This document shows, piece after piece, positions 14,761-16,074 of a stretch of DNA of 16,074 nt. The stretch spans positions 1-16,074 of the forward strand of contig DRKE01000334.1 of assembly GCA_011051925.1 (NCBI GenBank), in the 5' to 3' direction. A model generated the notes under the pieces. That model was not told the origin of the DNA. It saw only the letters and a program-made list of their open reading frames with translations, and made no database searches. Within the stretch, counting starts at the first letter, position 1, and each line of letters begins with the position of its first letter. Position numbers and translations under genes: made by a program. The DNA comes from Deltaproteobacteria bacterium (lineage in GTDB: Bacteria; Myxococcota_A; UBA9160; UBA4427).

Positions 14761-14832
14761 TGGCCTTCCCGGATCCGCAGGCGGGCCGCGGTCTCGAAGC
14801 CGGCTCGCAGATGGACCCCGGAGCCCCGGCGA

Positions 14833-15456
14833 TCAGGCCTTTTCCACGTTCGAGTAGCCCAGCACCACGGGCGTCGCGCGCCCGAAGACCTGCACCATGA
14901 CGCGAAGCTTCTCCTTGTCCTCCATGACCTCGTCGACGAAACCCTGGAAATTCGCGAAGGGTCCCGTGATGACCCGGACATTCTCGCCTTCATCGAAATT
15001 GATCAGCGGCTTCGGCTTCGTCGCCCCCTCCTTGATCCGCTGCGTCATCCGCGCGACTTCTTCTTCCGAGATGGCTGGTGGATCCGTCGCGTTTCCGACG
15101 AAGCCGGTGATCTTGGGCGTCCCCTTCACGATGTGCCAGGTATCGTCGGTCAACTCCATGTGGACGATGATGTAGCCGGGGAAGAACTTCCGCTTCGACG
15201 TCCGCTTCTTCCCTCCCACCATCTCGACGACGCTCTCCTCGGGAACGAGAACCTCGTCGAACTGCTCTTCGAACCCCATCGCCTTCGCCCGCTCGAGCAG
15301 GGCCTGCTTCGCCCGCGTCTCCTGCCCGGAGTAGGTATGGACGATGTACCACTTCTTCTTCCCGGACGCGTTCTTCGCGGCCGCTGCCTCGTCCGCGGAC
15401 GTGGCCTCGTTCGCTTCGACCGCCTCGACGCTGCCTTCTTCCGTTCCCGTTTCCAT
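14833..15456 (-). CDS. nusG: Transcription elongation/antitermination factor NusG
   Basis: NusG binds RNA polymerase and links it to Rho or to the ribosome. The 207-residue product has an NGN domain from about residue 35 (KWYIVHTYSGQE) that includes FFPGY at 91-95, and a C-terminal KOW domain from about 156 (GENVRVITGPFANFQGFVDE). Residues 1-32 form an extra acidic, Ala-rich low-complexity tail; the E. coli protein is 181 residues. The ATG at 15454-15456 overlaps the secE stop by one base (TGATG), which implies translational coupling. A later start near the NGN domain is possible, but no ATG is available there. Confidence 0.97.
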   Translation of the reverse strand: METGTEEGSVEAVEANEATSADEAAAAKNASGKKKWYIVHTYSGQETRAKQALLERAKAMGFEEQFDEVLVPEESVVEMVGGKKRTSKRKFFPGYIIVHMELTDDTWHIVKGTPKITGFVGNATDPPAISEEEVARMTQRIKEGATKPKPLINFDEGENVRVITGPFANFQGFVDEVMEDKEKLRVMVQVFGRATPVVLGYSNVEKA

Positions 15457-15662
15457 CAGCCGAGCACCATTTGCATCACCTGACTCAAACCGAAGTCGAC
15501 GATGCCCAGAAAGGTTGCGATCAGTGAGACGATCACGATGACCGAGATGGTTCCGTTGATCGTCTCGGCCTGGGGCGGCCAGGTGATCTTCTTGAATTCA
15601 CCCTGAACTTCTCGAATGTACTGACGCGACCGGGCGATCCAGTCGTTTCCACCCTCTGCCAT
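15456..15662 (-). CDS. secE: Preprotein translocase subunit SecE
   Basis: SecE clamps the SecY channel in the inner membrane. The 68-residue protein is the short single-span form found in most bacteria. It has the conserved amphipathic segment REVQGEFKKITWPP (17-30) followed by one hydrophobic span at about residues 38-60. The ATG at 15660-15662 has GGAGGAG five bases upstream. Its stop overlaps the nusG start by one base. The gene follows tRNA-Trp by 107 nt, in which I see no terminator, so it may be co-transcribed with the upstream tuf and tRNA. Confidence 0.96.
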   Translation of the reverse strand: MAEGGNDWIARSRQYIREVQGEFKKITWPPQAETINGTISVIVIVSLIATFLGIVDFGLSQVMQMVLG

Positions 15663-15769
15663 CGCCGCTCCTCCGCCTCGTCCCGTCCACGTCCTGGCTG
15701 CCGCGACTCAGGTCGACTCCCGTTCCACCCGCTCCGCCGTCCGACACCGGCCCGTCCCGGCCTTCGAGA

Positions 15770-15845
15770 TGGCAGGGCCGGAGGGACTCGAACCCCCAAC
15801 CTCCGGATTTGGAGTCCGATGCACTACCAATTGTGCTACGGCCCT
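15770..15845 (-). tRNA. trnW: tRNA-Trp, anticodon CCA
   Basis: The 76-nt gene folds into a full cloverleaf. The acceptor stem AGGGCCG pairs perfectly with CGGCCCT, the D stem is GCAC/GTGC, the anticodon stem is five pairs, and the T loop is TTCGAGT. The anticodon CCA lies at 15810-15812 and reads UGG. The discriminator base is G73 and the 3' CCA is encoded, both as in E. coli tRNA-Trp. It sits between a tuf gene (44 nt upstream) and secE (107 nt downstream), a known arrangement. Confidence 0.97.
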
Positions 15846-15889
15846 ACACACTCGAATCACCCGCTCCGATCCCATGCGGATCCGGATCG

Positions 15890-16074
15890 CTATTCGATCA
15901 CTTCCGAGACGACGCCCGAGCCCACGGTCCGGCCGCCCTCGCGGATCGCGAACCGGAGCTCCTTGTCCATCGCGATCGGCATGATCAGCTCCACCGTCAT
16001 CTCCACGTTGTCACCCGGCATCACCATCTCCGTCCCTTCCGGAAGGTTCGCCACACCCGTCACGTCCGTCGTCC
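15890..16074 (-). CDS. tuf: Elongation factor Tu, 3' part (gene runs off the right edge)
   Basis: These last 61 codons encode the end of EF-Tu domain III. Recognisable segments are VMPGDNVEMTVELIMPIAM and FAIREGGRTVGSGVVSEVIE at the C terminus, followed by TAG at 15890-15892. This is a different copy from the tuf at the left edge. It lies just upstream of tRNA-Trp with only 44 nt between, so the tRNA is probably cut from a transcript that includes tuf. Two tuf copies per genome are common in proteobacteria. Confidence 0.97.
   Translation of the reverse strand, partial: TTDVTGVANLPEGTEMVMPGDNVEMTVELIMPIAMDKELRFAIREGGRTVGSGVVSEVIE

Overview
The window is a housekeeping chromosome segment of a GC-rich Gram-negative bacterium. 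All recognisable genes lie on the minus strand and read from right to left. The RpoC start (MRDLYNLFEKPKDPL), the long insertion inside the RpoC trigger-loop region, the tuf-tRNA(Trp)-secE-nusG order and the direct rpoC-rpsL-rpsG-fusA-tuf continuation suggest a deltaproteobacterial-type lineage (Myxococcota, Desulfobacterota or a relative such as Binatota). That placement is inference from sequence feel and gene order, not from a tree.

Layout in transcription order: 3' end of a first tuf gene (right edge), tRNA-Trp(CCA), secE, nusG, rplK, rplA, rplJ, rplL, rpoB, rpoC, a strong Rho-independent terminator, a sigma70-like promoter with a leader of about 300 nt, rpsL, rpsG, fusA, and the 5' end of a second tuf gene (left edge). 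This is the classical rif/rpo cluster followed directly by the str operon. It encodes the SecE translocon subunit, the elongation factor NusG, the L11/L1 and L10/L12 stalk proteins, the two large RNA polymerase subunits, S12, S7 and EF-G, with an EF-Tu gene at each end. Every complete gene is intact and has its expected catalytic or binding motifs.

The non-coding parts carry most of the interest. The rpoC-rpsL gap (464 nt, the only gap above 300 nt) holds a hairpin just after the rpoC stop, a 12-bp-stem terminator with a T-run, a TTGACA-N16-TAAATT promoter and a long leader. The last part of that leader is almost free of T and is built of repeated GCAACA/GGAACA units. Other gaps hold hairpins that could tune expression inside the operon: rplL-rpoB (attenuator-like, with a TCTTTT run), rplJ-rplL (two hairpins), rpoB-rpoC (long stem), rpsL-rpsG (7-bp stem) and nusG-rplK (16-bp palindrome plus tandem 7-mers). 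Start codons include GTG (rplK, rpoB) and TTG (rpoC). Two layout points stand out: there is no rpmG between tuf and tRNA-Trp, and only 10 nt separate rplA from rplJ, leaving no room for a classical L10 leader.

I found no mobile element, CRISPR array, prophage, defence system or unknown gene. I do not believe the window holds a previously undescribed system; the findings are regulatory and architectural details of a conserved operon.
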